A stretch of DNA of 45,353 nt from Candidatus Roslinia caecavium (GTDB lineage Bacteria > Bacillota > Clostridia > Monoglobales > Monoglobaceae). A model generated the notes under the pieces. That model was not told the origin of the DNA. It did no database searches and saw only the letters and a list, made by a program, of their open reading frames with translations. This document shows positions 8,348 through 15,590 of this stretch, in pieces. Where the stretch lies: positions 1 to 45,353 of the forward strand of contig CAJFTO010000023.1 in assembly GCA_904419955.1 (NCBI GenBank). Reading direction: 5' to 3'. Each line of letters starts with the position of its first letter. The stretch's first letter is position 1. A program made the translations under genes and the position numbers.

Positions 8348-10498
8348 ATGGATATATCAAAACAAATAGCCGCCGAGCTCAAACTCAAACAGTGGCAGGT
8401 CGATAACGTTATCGCGTTAATCGACGAGGGAAATACAATACCATTTATCTCGCGGTACAGGAAGGAAGCAACCGGAGAACTTAGCGACGAGGTACTGAGA
8501 GAGTTCGACGAGCGTTTAAAATACCTCAGAAACCTTAATCAGCGCAAAGAGGACGTCAAACGGATAATAGAGGAGCAGGGCAAGCTGACGCCGGAGATCG
8601 CTAAGGCTATCGACGACGCGGTCAAACTGACCGAGATAGAGGATATTTACCGTCCGTTCAGACCGAAACGCAACACCCGCGCCGCGCTCGCAAAATCGAG
8701 GGGATTGGAACCGCTCGCAAAGATTTTATATGAACAAAACATTCAAAATGGGGATATAAACGAAATAGCGGCGAAGTATATTGACCCGGAAAAAGAGGTA
8801 GACACGGCGGAAAAAGCGCTCGCCGGAGCTATGGATATAATAGCCGAGAATATCTCAGACAACGCGGAATACCGCAGGAAGATACGTTTTCTCACATTCA
8901 GGACCGGGGTAATAAGCGTCAAAGCCAATACTGAGGACGACACGGTATACAGTATGTATTACGACTTCTCCGAGCCTTGTTCGAAGATAGCGCCCCACCG
9001 CATTCTCGCGATCGACCGCGGCGAAAAGGAAAAGATATTGAACGTATCCATAAAGCTCGACGAGTCGGGAATAATAGATTATCTAAACAGGCGCGAGCTT
9101 AAAAAGACGCCTTCGATTACAACCGAGTATGTACGCGAAGCTATTTTGGATTCGTATAAGCGGCTTATAAGTCCGTCTATAGAGCGCGAGATACGGAGCG
9201 AATTGACCGAAAACGCCCAAGAACAGGCGATGAAGGTGTTTAAAGTCAATCTTCACAACCTGCTTATGCAGCCGCTTATAAAAGACAAGGTCGTTATCGG
9301 GCTCGATCCGGGCTACAGGACCGGATGCAAGGTCGCCGTCGTCGATAAGACCGGAAAGGTATTGGATACCGGCGTGATCTATGTCACTGCCTCCGAAGCC
9401 CAAAAGGATCGAGCGTTTGAATATATCAAGGGACTTATAGAAAAGTACGACGTGGATCTGATATCAATCGGCAACGGAACGGCTTCTAAAGAGACCGAGA
9501 TATTCGCCGCGGAGCTGCTGAAATCCATGCCCGGAACAAAAGTCAAATATATTATCACAAACGAAGCCGGAGCTTCGGTGTATTCGGCTTCCAAGCTCGG
9601 CGCCGAGGAATTTCCGGACTTCGACGTCACCCGCCGCAGCGCTATCTCTATTGCGCGGCGTATTCAGGATCCTCTTGCGGAGCTGGTCAAGATAGATCCA
9701 AAGGCTATCGGCGTTGGACAGTATCAGCACGACATGAACCAGAAACGTCTCTCCGAGACCCTCGGCGGGGTGGTCGAGGACGCGGTAAACAGCGTTGGAA
9801 TAGACCTAAATACGGCATCCGCGCCGCTGCTTCAGTATGTGTCAGGCATATCTTCCGCAGTAGCTAAAAATATCGTCGCCTACAGAGAAGAAAACGGCGC
9901 GTTTACCGACAGGAATCAACTCAAGAAAGTCCCAAAGCTCGGCCCGAAGGCCTTCCAGCAGTGCGCCGGATTTTTGCGGATCCCGGACGGAACCAATATT
10001 TTAGATAATACGTCCGTACACCCCGAAAGCTACGAGGCGGCGGAAAAACTGCTCAAACTTTGCGGATATACAGAGGAGGACGTAAGATCAAGAAAGATAG
10101 ACGATATAAATACAAAAATATCCGAACTCGGTACAGAAAAGGTCGCTGAAACGATCGGAGTCGGCGTTCCGACCCTGCGCGATATAGCCGCCGAGCTGAT
10201 AAAACCCGGACGCGATCCGCGAGACGATATTAATCAGCCGGTTCTTCGGAGCGACGTTATGAGCATAGACGATCTAAAACCGGATATGATAATGACCGGA
10301 ACCGTGAGAAACGTCATCGACTTCGGCGCGTTCGTAGATATCGGCGTGCACCAGGACGGACTAGTTCACATATCCCAGCTTTCGGACAAATACGTCTCCC
10401 ATCCGACCGACGTCGTATCCGTCGGAGATATAGTTAAGGTAAAAATATTAGACGTAGATAAAAAGAAAAATCGAATAAGTCTCACTATGAAATTTTGA
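8348..10498 (+). CDS. tex: Tex-family RNA-binding transcriptional accessory protein
   Basis: The 716-residue length and domain order match Tex (YdcI). The N-terminal helical region begins around KQWQVDNVIALIDEGNTIPF and includes FISRYRKEATGELSD. A YqgF/RuvX-like RNase H fold starts at VIGLDPGYRTGCKVAVVD (about 316). Tandem helix-hairpin-helix motifs follow (VGIDLNTASAPLLQYVSGI and KVPKLGPKAFQQCAGFLRI), then a C-terminal S1 domain (GTVRNVIDFGAFVDIGVHQD to the end). Tex binds nucleic acid and is linked to transcription-complex processing and ribosome-associated functions. The ATG follows TTAAGGAGAACGTAT. It sits just ahead of the parS/parAB locus but has its own promoter and terminator. Confidence 0.96.
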   Translation: MDISKQIAAELKLKQWQVDNVIALIDEGNTIPFISRYRKEATGELSDEVLREFDERLKYLRNLNQRKEDVKRIIEEQGKLTPEIAKAIDDAVKLTEIEDIYRPFRPKRNTRAALAKSRGLEPLAKILYEQNIQNGDINEIAAKYIDPEKEVDTAEKALAGAMDIIAENISDNAEYRRKIRFLTFRTGVISVKANTEDDTVYSMYYDFSEPCSKIAPHRILAIDRGEKEKILNVSIKLDESGIIDYLNRRELKKTPSITTEYVREAILDSYKRLISPSIEREIRSELTENAQEQAMKVFKVNLHNLLMQPLIKDKVVIGLDPGYRTGCKVAVVDKTGKVLDTGVIYVTASEAQKDRAFEYIKGLIEKYDVDLISIGNGTASKETEIFAAELLKSMPGTKVKYIITNEAGASVYSASKLGAEEFPDFDVTRRSAISIARRIQDPLAELVKIDPKAIGVGQYQHDMNQKRLSETLGGVVEDAVNSVGIDLNTASAPLLQYVSGISSAVAKNIVAYREENGAFTDRNQLKKVPKLGPKAFQQCAGFLRIPDGTNILDNTSVHPESYEAAEKLLKLCGYTEEDVRSRKIDDINTKISELGTEKVAETIGVGVPTLRDIAAELIKPGRDPRDDINQPVLRSDVMSIDDLKPDMIMTGTVRNVIDFGAFVDIGVHQDGLVHISQLSDKYVSHPTDVVSVGDIVKVKILDVDKKKNRISLTMKF

Positions 10499-10504
10499 TT
10501 TCAG

Positions 10505-10528
10505 AGCGCGCCTATTCCGCGGCGCGCT
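10505..10528 (+). terminator. Rho-independent terminator of tex
   Basis: An AGCGCGCC/GGCGCGCT 8-bp stem with an 8-nt loop, followed by TATTTTGTTT, 7 bases after the tex stop codon. Confidence 0.85.
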
Positions 10529-10533
10529 TATTT

Positions 10534-10549
10534 TGTTTCACGTGAAACA
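10534..10549. promoter_or_regulatory. parS centromere site 1
   Basis: TGTTTCACGTGAAACA, a perfect palindrome and the canonical ParB-binding parS sequence (one base from the common Bacillus site). It lies about 225 bp before parA. Confidence 0.93.
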
Positions 10550-10586
10550 TCTAATTTTGTAGATTATTTTAAAAGCCTTATTCTAA

Positions 10587-10602
10587 TGTTTCACATGAAA
10601 CA
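10587..10602. promoter_or_regulatory. parS centromere site 2
   Basis: TGTTTCACATGAAACA, parS with one change in the central CG. It lies 37 bp from site 1, between tex and parA. Confidence 0.88.
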
Positions 10603-10676
10603 TTAAATTCTGACATAATATTTTGAAATTGAAATCAAATTTTAAAATTAAACGCTCTCTTTTTACGCATAGGTTA

Positions 10677-10704
10677 TTGAGTTTTTCCGCATATATGATA
10701 TAAT
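10677..10704 (+). promoter_or_regulatory. Sigma-A promoter of parAB
   Basis: TTGAGT (10677-10682), 16 bp, TATAAT (10699-10704), about 70 bp before the parA start. Prediction by consensus. Confidence 0.6.
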
Positions 10705-10773
10705 TATAGAAGTATTTTCATAAAAGACTTTTTATGATCTACGTCAGAAAAATCAAAAGGAATGGTAAGATAC

Positions 10774-11553
10774 ATGGGTAAAATAATAGCTATTACCAAT
10801 CAAAAAGGAGGAGTGGGCAAGACTACCACGGCCGTTAATCTCAGCGCCTGTATAGCCGAAAAGGGTAAAAAGGTTCTGCTGATAGACATAGACCCGCAGG
10901 CCAACGCTACGAGCGGTCTCGGGATCTTTACGAACGATCTTGAATACACTTCCTACGACTGTATAGTAAACGGTATAGGCATGGAAAAGACGGTAATAAA
11001 GACCGACTACGATAATCTATATCTCTGTCCCGCCAGCATCGATCTGGCGGGGGCCGATCTGGAAATATCGGGAGAAGAAAGAAGAGAATACAGATTAAAA
11101 AAATCCTTAGAAAACGTAAAGGACGAATATGATTTTATAATAATCGACTGTCCTCCGTCCTTAGGCCTTCTTACTTTAAACGCTTTTACAGCGTCAAACA
11201 GCGTGCTAATGCCTATACAATGCGAATATTACGCGCTTGAAGGACTTTCACAGCTCACAAAAACGATAAAAATGGTCAAACAGTCGCTTAACAGAGCGCT
11301 TACCATAGAAGGCGTGCTGCTCACAATGTACGACGGCAGAACTAATCTTTCTGTGCAGGTAATGCAGGAAGTAAGAAAGTATTTCGCATCGACGGTATAC
11401 GATACGGTAATACCGAGAAACGTCCGGCTTTCGGAGGCTCCGAGCTTTGGAAAACCTATAATAGCCTACGACAAAAGCTCTAAGGGCGCGCAGTGTTACA
11501 GAAATTTAGCTATAGAGGTAATAGAACAGAACAAAAGCTACATAAAAAAGTAA
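10774..11553 (+). CDS. parA: Chromosome-partitioning ATPase ParA (Soj)
   Basis: A 259-residue ParA/MinD-family ATPase. Starting at the second ATG it reads MGKIIAITNQKGGVGKTTTA, with the deviant Walker A at residues 11-18, then DIDPQANATSGLG (Walker A') and FIIIDCPPSLGLLTLNA (Walker B). ParA binds DNA non-specifically as an ATP dimer and is released by ParB at parS, which segregates origins. Soj-type proteins also modulate DnaA. I prefer 10774 over the upstream ATG at 10762, because AAAAGGA is only 1 nt from the latter and about 13 nt from the former. parB follows after 24 bp. Confidence 0.96.
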   Translation: MGKIIAITNQKGGVGKTTTAVNLSACIAEKGKKVLLIDIDPQANATSGLGIFTNDLEYTSYDCIVNGIGMEKTVIKTDYDNLYLCPASIDLAGADLEISGEERREYRLKKSLENVKDEYDFIIIDCPPSLGLLTLNAFTASNSVLMPIQCEYYALEGLSQLTKTIKMVKQSLNRALTIEGVLLTMYDGRTNLSVQVMQEVRKYFASTVYDTVIPRNVRLSEAPSFGKPIIAYDKSSKGAQCYRNLAIEVIEQNKSYIKK

Positions 11554-11577
11554 TATAAATCAAAGGAAGTGAATACA

Positions 11578-12507
11578 ATGCCCGGCAAAGGTAAAAAAGG
11601 GTTAGGAAGAGGCTTGGGCGCGCTTATTCCCGAAGTTCCAAGTTCCGATTCCGAAGAAAATTTCGACATATCTTTTGAAATAAACGGCGATAATATTTCA
11701 GAAGAGGATAAAAAAAATATATTAAACATAAAAATAATAGATATCGAGCCTAACAGGGATCAGCCCAGAAAAAAATTCGATAAGGAAAAACTCGAGACGC
11801 TCAGCCGTTCTATACAGGAACACGGGCTTGTTCAGCCTATCCTTGTAAAACCTAACGAAAACGGAACGTATATGATAATAGCCGGCGAACGCCGCTGGCG
11901 GGCTTCAAAAATGGCGGGACTTAAAGAGATACCGTGTATAGTTCGAGATATGGAGGAGGCCCAAATAATGGAGCTTGCGCTGGTAGAAAATCTTCAGCGC
12001 GAGGATCTTAATCCTATAGAAGAGGCCGAAGGCTATAAAAAACTGATCGATAATTTTAACCTCACACAGGAGGAAATAGGCGAAAGAGTAGGGAAAAGCC
12101 GCAGCGCGGTGGCAAACTCGCTCAGGCTCAACAATCTCTCAGACAAGATCAAAGAACTTGTTATAGAAGAGAAACTTACGCAAGGGCACGCAAGGGCTCT
12201 GCTCGGAGTAGACAACGAGGAGGATCAGTACAATATAGCCTCAAAGATACTCGCTCAGGGTCTAAACGTTAGACAGACCGAAAATCTGGTCGCCGAGTAC
12301 GCAAGACCTAAGCGCAAGCCCGTCGTAAAAAAATCAAACCCGATGACCGAAAATTATTTCAAGGAAGTCGCAAACGATCTAGGCTCTAAATACGGAACCA
12401 AAGTGAAAATTACAGAACGTTCGGCTAACAAAGGAAAAATAGAATTTGAATATTACTCCAAAGACGATTTTGAACGTATCCTGTTCGAACTCAGACGAAT
12501 GGATTAA
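11578..12507 (+). CDS. parB: Chromosome-partitioning protein ParB (Spo0J)
   Basis: A ParB/Spo0J CTPase-clamp protein of 309 residues. The N-terminus KGLGRGLGALIPE is typical. The CTP-binding ParB/sulfiredoxin domain includes NRDQPRKKFDKEKLETL, IAGERRWRASKMAGLKEIPC and ENLQREDLNPIEEAEGY. The HTH parS-reading domain follows (LTQEEIGERVGKSRSAVANS) and a C-terminal dimerisation region closes the protein. It loads at parS sites, three of which lie in this window. The ATG at 11578 is chosen over an in-frame GTG at 11569, since AAAGGAAG is about 9 nt from the ATG and overlaps the GTG region. After it, 12508-12720 holds a CCCC...GGGG hairpin without a clear U tract. Confidence 0.96.
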   Translation: MPGKGKKGLGRGLGALIPEVPSSDSEENFDISFEINGDNISEEDKKNILNIKIIDIEPNRDQPRKKFDKEKLETLSRSIQEHGLVQPILVKPNENGTYMIIAGERRWRASKMAGLKEIPCIVRDMEEAQIMELALVENLQREDLNPIEEAEGYKKLIDNFNLTQEEIGERVGKSRSAVANSLRLNNLSDKIKELVIEEKLTQGHARALLGVDNEEDQYNIASKILAQGLNVRQTENLVAEYARPKRKPVVKKSNPMTENYFKEVANDLGSKYGTKVKITERSANKGKIEFEYYSKDDFERILFELRRMD

Positions 12508-12764
12508 TATTACATATTTTTACATTAATTTACAAAATATACGCCCCTAAAATTAGGTCTGTTTTCGCCGTTTTGGGGACGAGAGGTGTAATTTATCCAA
12601 TATACACTTAAAACGATTTAAGACCGTATTTTTTAGCCTGTAGAATATACTTACTTTTTATTGTAAAAATATTAATTAAATTAACGTTAAATAATAATAT
12701 GAATTTATTGATAATAAAGAGAGGATGATCAAAGCTGGACAGTAAAAATACAAATCAAGATAAA

Positions 12765-13193
12765 ATGGTAAATAAAAGAAAACAGGCGAATAATTTATTT
12801 ACCTACGCGATAATTATGATAATTTGCGTGATAATCATAATATTGATCGCCGCGATGGCGGACAACCGCGAGGAAGAGATCGACAACAGGATAAACGAGA
12901 CTGAGCAGACCAGCGCGAATATCCAGAACCAGTTGGTAGAACTCGAGGACGAGAACTACGAGCTTAAGAAACAAAACCAGGAATACGCGGAGAAAGAAGG
13001 CTCTCATAACGATTACGTTTCCGCTCTCGGAAATCTCACTTCGGTTTGGAACCTCTATAGCTCCGGCGACGTTGAGGGCGCAAAAGCCGCGCTCGCCGCG
13101 GTGGATACGACCGGATTTGACGAAAACCAACTTTCGTATTATAATGCATTATACAAGCTATTAGGGCTTGGCGGCGAAAATCCGGCGCAATAA
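12765..13193 (+). CDS. Small membrane-anchored coiled-coil protein of unknown function
   Basis: 142 residues: a short basic N-terminus, one membrane helix (about residues 14-31, rich in I), then a charged coiled coil (about 32-80, with EIDNRINETEQTSANIQNQL), then a C-terminal helical part resembling one TPR-like repeat (NLYSSGDVEGAKAALAAVD). I do not recognise the family. Between parB and serS other Clostridia often carry a DUF4446 gene, which has a similar layout, but I cannot confirm the match. The annotated ATG has no ribosome site. An in-frame CTG at 12735, ten codons upstream, has AGAGAGG about 10 nt before it and may be the true start. Confidence 0.75.
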   Translation: MVNKRKQANNLFTYAIIMIICVIIIILIAAMADNREEEIDNRINETEQTSANIQNQLVELEDENYELKKQNQEYAEKEGSHNDYVSALGNLTSVWNLYSSGDVEGAKAALAAVDTTGFDENQLSYYNALYKLLGLGGENPAQ

Positions 13194-13220
13194 TAAAAAT
13201 AATTTACAGGAGATAAAAAA

Positions 13221-14489
13221 ATGCTTGATATTAAACTTATAAGAACAGAACCCGAAAAAGTTAAAGCGGCGTTGTCGCGCAGAAAGGAAGAAGTCGATAT
13301 AGACGGACTTTTGGAGCTTGATAAACAAAGACGCGAGCTCCTATACGACGTAGAACAGAAAAAAGCGCGTCAGAACACGGTCTCTAAGCAGATCCCGGTA
13401 TATAAGAAAGAAGGTAAGGACACTTCCGAGATTTTCGCAGAAATGAAGAAACTATCAGACGATATAAAGACCGACGACGAGAAAATACGCGAGCTTGACG
13501 CAAAGATCGACGGCATAATGTATACCATTCCGAACATACCTAATCCGTCCGTTCCCGACGGCGATTCAGACGAAGACAACGTCGAAATAAGAAGGTTTAT
13601 GGAGCCGACCAAATTCGATTTCGAGCCTAAAGCTCACTGGGATATAGGCAAAGACTTGGGAATACTCGACCCCGAGGACGCGGCTAAGATAACCGGCGCG
13701 AGATTCCATATATATAAAAAAGCCGGCGCTCAGCTTGAACGCGCCATAACAAACTTCTACCTCGACTACCATACCGACCACGGCTACAGCGAGGTATTTC
13801 CGCCGTTTATGGTTCATAGAAACAGTATGATAGGAACCGGTCAGCTCCCCAAATTCGAGGAGGACGCCTTTAAGGTAAAGGATACCGACTATTTTCTCGT
13901 TCCGACCGCTGAAGTTCCTGTAACAAATATGCACCGCGACGAGATATTGGACGGAAACGACCTTCCGCTCAGCTACTGCGCGTATACGGCATGTTTCAGA
14001 GCCGAAGCCGGAAGCGCGGGACGCGACACGAGAGGACTTATAAGACAGCACCAGTTCAATAAAGTCGAGCTGGTTAAATTCACAAAGCCGGAGCAGTCGT
14101 ACGACGAGCTTGAAAAACTCACTCACGAGGCGGAAATGGTTCTCCAAGAGCTTAAACTTCCCTACAGAGTCGTAAAAATATGTATCGGCGACTTAGGTTT
14201 TACGGCCGCTATGAAATACGACATAGAGGTCTGGATGCCGAGCTACGACAGATACGTGGAGATATCTTCATGTTCAAACTTTGAAGAATTCCAGGCGCGC
14301 AGAGCCAACATAAAATATAAAAATTCTCCGAAAGAAAAGGCTCAGTTCGTCCACACCCTAAACGGCAGCGGAGTGGCGATAGGCCGCACGACCGCCGCAA
14401 TACTCGAAAACTATCAGAACGCGGACGGCAGCGTCACGGTCCCGGAAGTTCTCCGCCCGTATATGAAAGGTTTGGAAGTAATAAAATAA
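13221..14489 (+). CDS. serS: Seryl-tRNA synthetase
   Basis: A 422-residue class II aminoacyl-tRNA synthetase. The N-terminal tRNA-binding coiled-coil arm spans about residues 25-100. The catalytic core has motif 2 ([20 protein letters not shown], with the ATP-binding arginine) and motif 3 ([20 protein letters not shown]). TAEVP in the core binds serine. It charges tRNA-Ser and also supplies the precursor for selenocysteine. It follows the small membrane protein by 27 bp and starts after CAGGAGATAAAAAA. serS near parAB is common in Firmicutes. Confidence 0.97.
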   Translation: MLDIKLIRTEPEKVKAALSRRKEEVDIDGLLELDKQRRELLYDVEQKKARQNTVSKQIPVYKKEGKDTSEIFAEMKKLSDDIKTDDEKIRELDAKIDGIMYTIPNIPNPSVPDGDSDEDNVEIRRFMEPTKFDFEPKAHWDIGKDLGILDPEDAAKITGARFHIYKKAGAQLERAITNFYLDYHTDHGYSEVFPPFMVHRNSMIGTGQLPKFEEDAFKVKDTDYFLVPTAEVPVTNMHRDEILDGNDLPLSYCAYTACFRAEAGSAGRDTRGLIRQHQFNKVELVKFTKPEQSYDELEKLTHEAEMVLQELKLPYRVVKICIGDLGFTAAMKYDIEVWMPSYDRYVEISSCSNFEEFQARRANIKYKNSPKEKAQFVHTLNGSGVAIGRTTAAILENYQNADGSVTVPEVLRPYMKGLEVIK

Positions 14490-14507
14490 GATCTATAAAA
14501 ATCGTAA

Positions 14508-14532
14508 CTCCTCAGGCTAAACCGCTTGGGAG
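14508..14532 (+). terminator. Possible terminator of serS
   Basis: CTCC-T-CAGGC pairs with GCTTG-GGAG around a short loop. CTGCGCTTTTTT follows, so the U run starts some nucleotides after the stem. A modest candidate. Confidence 0.45.
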
Positions 14533-14596
14533 CTGCGCTTTTTTATTACATTTCAGGTTACGTTTATATTACAAATTTAAAATTAAACTCGAATTT

Positions 14597-14612
14597 TGTT
14601 TCACATGAAACA
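14597..14612. promoter_or_regulatory. parS centromere site 3
   Basis: TGTTTCACATGAAACA, identical to parS site 2. It lies in the gap between the convergent serS and ZIP genes, about 4 kb from the first two sites. Confidence 0.88.
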
Positions 14613-14626
14613 TAGACGTAAAAAAT

Positions 14627-14647
14627 ATCCGGACGTTTAATCCGGAT
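14627..14647 (-). terminator. Rho-independent terminator of the ZIP gene
   Basis: On the minus strand ATCCGGA and TCCGGAT form a 7-bp stem followed by ATTTTTT, just beyond the ZIP stop codon. Confidence 0.8.
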
Positions 14648-14662
14648 ATGAATTATTCAATT

Positions 14663-15469
14663 TTATACCGCAAGCGCGATATCGAGGATCATCATTATCA
14701 AAAATCCCGCCATAACGCCAAGCGTTCCGACGTTTGAATGTTCGCCGAGATTTGCCTCGGGTATAAGTTCCTCGACCACGACGTACATCATGGCGCCCGC
14801 CGCGAAAGCTAATAGCCAGGACATTATCGGCGCGATAAAACCGGCTATAAGGACTACGGTTATACCGAATATCGGCTCCACTACTCCGGAGAGAGCGCCG
14901 TATACAAATGCGCGCGTTCTCGACATGCCCTCCTGCCTGAGCGGAAGAGATATAGCCGCGCCCTCGGGAAAGTTCTGTATTCCTATACCCACCGCGAGCG
15001 CGAGCGCGCTCATATACGAAGAAAAATTCAAACCTTCCTGAGCCGCAAGCGCAAACGACAGCCCGACCGCCATTCCCTCGGGTATATTGTGAAGAGTTAC
15101 CGCCATCATAAGCAGAGACGTCCGTTTCATGGACGTATGAACGCCCTCCGGCTTCGTCTCGCCTATATGCAGATGCGGCGTCAGATTATCCATCAATATC
15201 AAAAATATTATACCTAACACAAAACCGCCCGCAGCCGGTATCCAGCCTATCATCCCCTCGGCTTCGGCTTGTTCTACTGCGGGTATCAGCAAACTCCACA
15301 CCGACGCGGCTATCATCACGCCCGCGGCGAAGCCCAGAAAAATCCGTTGAACGCTCTTACTCATCTTCTTTTTAAAGAAGAATACCACCGCCGAACCGAG
15401 CGCGGTCATCAAAAAAGTAAATCCCGTCCCGGTCGCCGCAAATATCAAAGAATCCCCTAAATTTGACAT
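14663..15469 (-). CDS. ZIP-family divalent metal transporter
   Basis: A 268-residue, eight-helix ZIP protein that imports zinc or other divalent metals. The two metal-site helices are clear: HNIPEGMAVGLSFA (helix IV) and NFPEGAAISLPL (helix V). A histidine-containing loop (HLHIGE, HTSMKR) lies between helices III and IV. The length matches bacterial ZupT/GufA-like members. It is monocistronic, with a perfect promoter upstream and a terminator downstream. The ATG follows AAAAAGGAGGATCGTT. Metal specificity cannot be deduced. Confidence 0.93.
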   Translation of the reverse strand: MSNLGDSLIFAATGTGFTFLMTALGSAVVFFFKKKMSKSVQRIFLGFAAGVMIAASVWSLLIPAVEQAEAEGMIGWIPAAGGFVLGIIFLILMDNLTPHLHIGETKPEGVHTSMKRTSLLMMAVTLHNIPEGMAVGLSFALAAQEGLNFSSYMSALALAVGIGIQNFPEGAAISLPLRQEGMSRTRAFVYGALSGVVEPIFGITVVLIAGFIAPIMSWLLAFAAGAMMYVVVEELIPEANLGEHSNVGTLGVMAGFLIMMILDIALAV

Positions 15470-15514
15470 AACGATCCTCCTTTTTAGAATATCATATCAA
15501 TATTATACGCTATG

Positions 15515-15543
15515 ATTATATTTTAAAACGCCGGATCTGTCAA
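15515..15543 (-). promoter_or_regulatory. Sigma-A promoter of the ZIP gene
   Basis: On the minus strand TTGACA (15543-15538), exactly 17 bp, TATAAT (15520-15515): full consensus. No Zur-like palindrome was recognised next to it. Confidence 0.8.
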
Positions 15544-15551
15544 TAAAAATA

Positions 15552-15577
15552 CGGCGCCAACATAAATGCAAGCGCCG
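15552..15577 (-). terminator. Rho-independent terminator of the cotH operon
   Basis: On the minus strand a CGGCGC/GCGCCG stem with a 14-nt loop is followed by TATTTTTATT, 14 bases beyond the CotH stop. Confidence 0.75.
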
Positions 15578-15590
15578 CATAAAAATTTAT

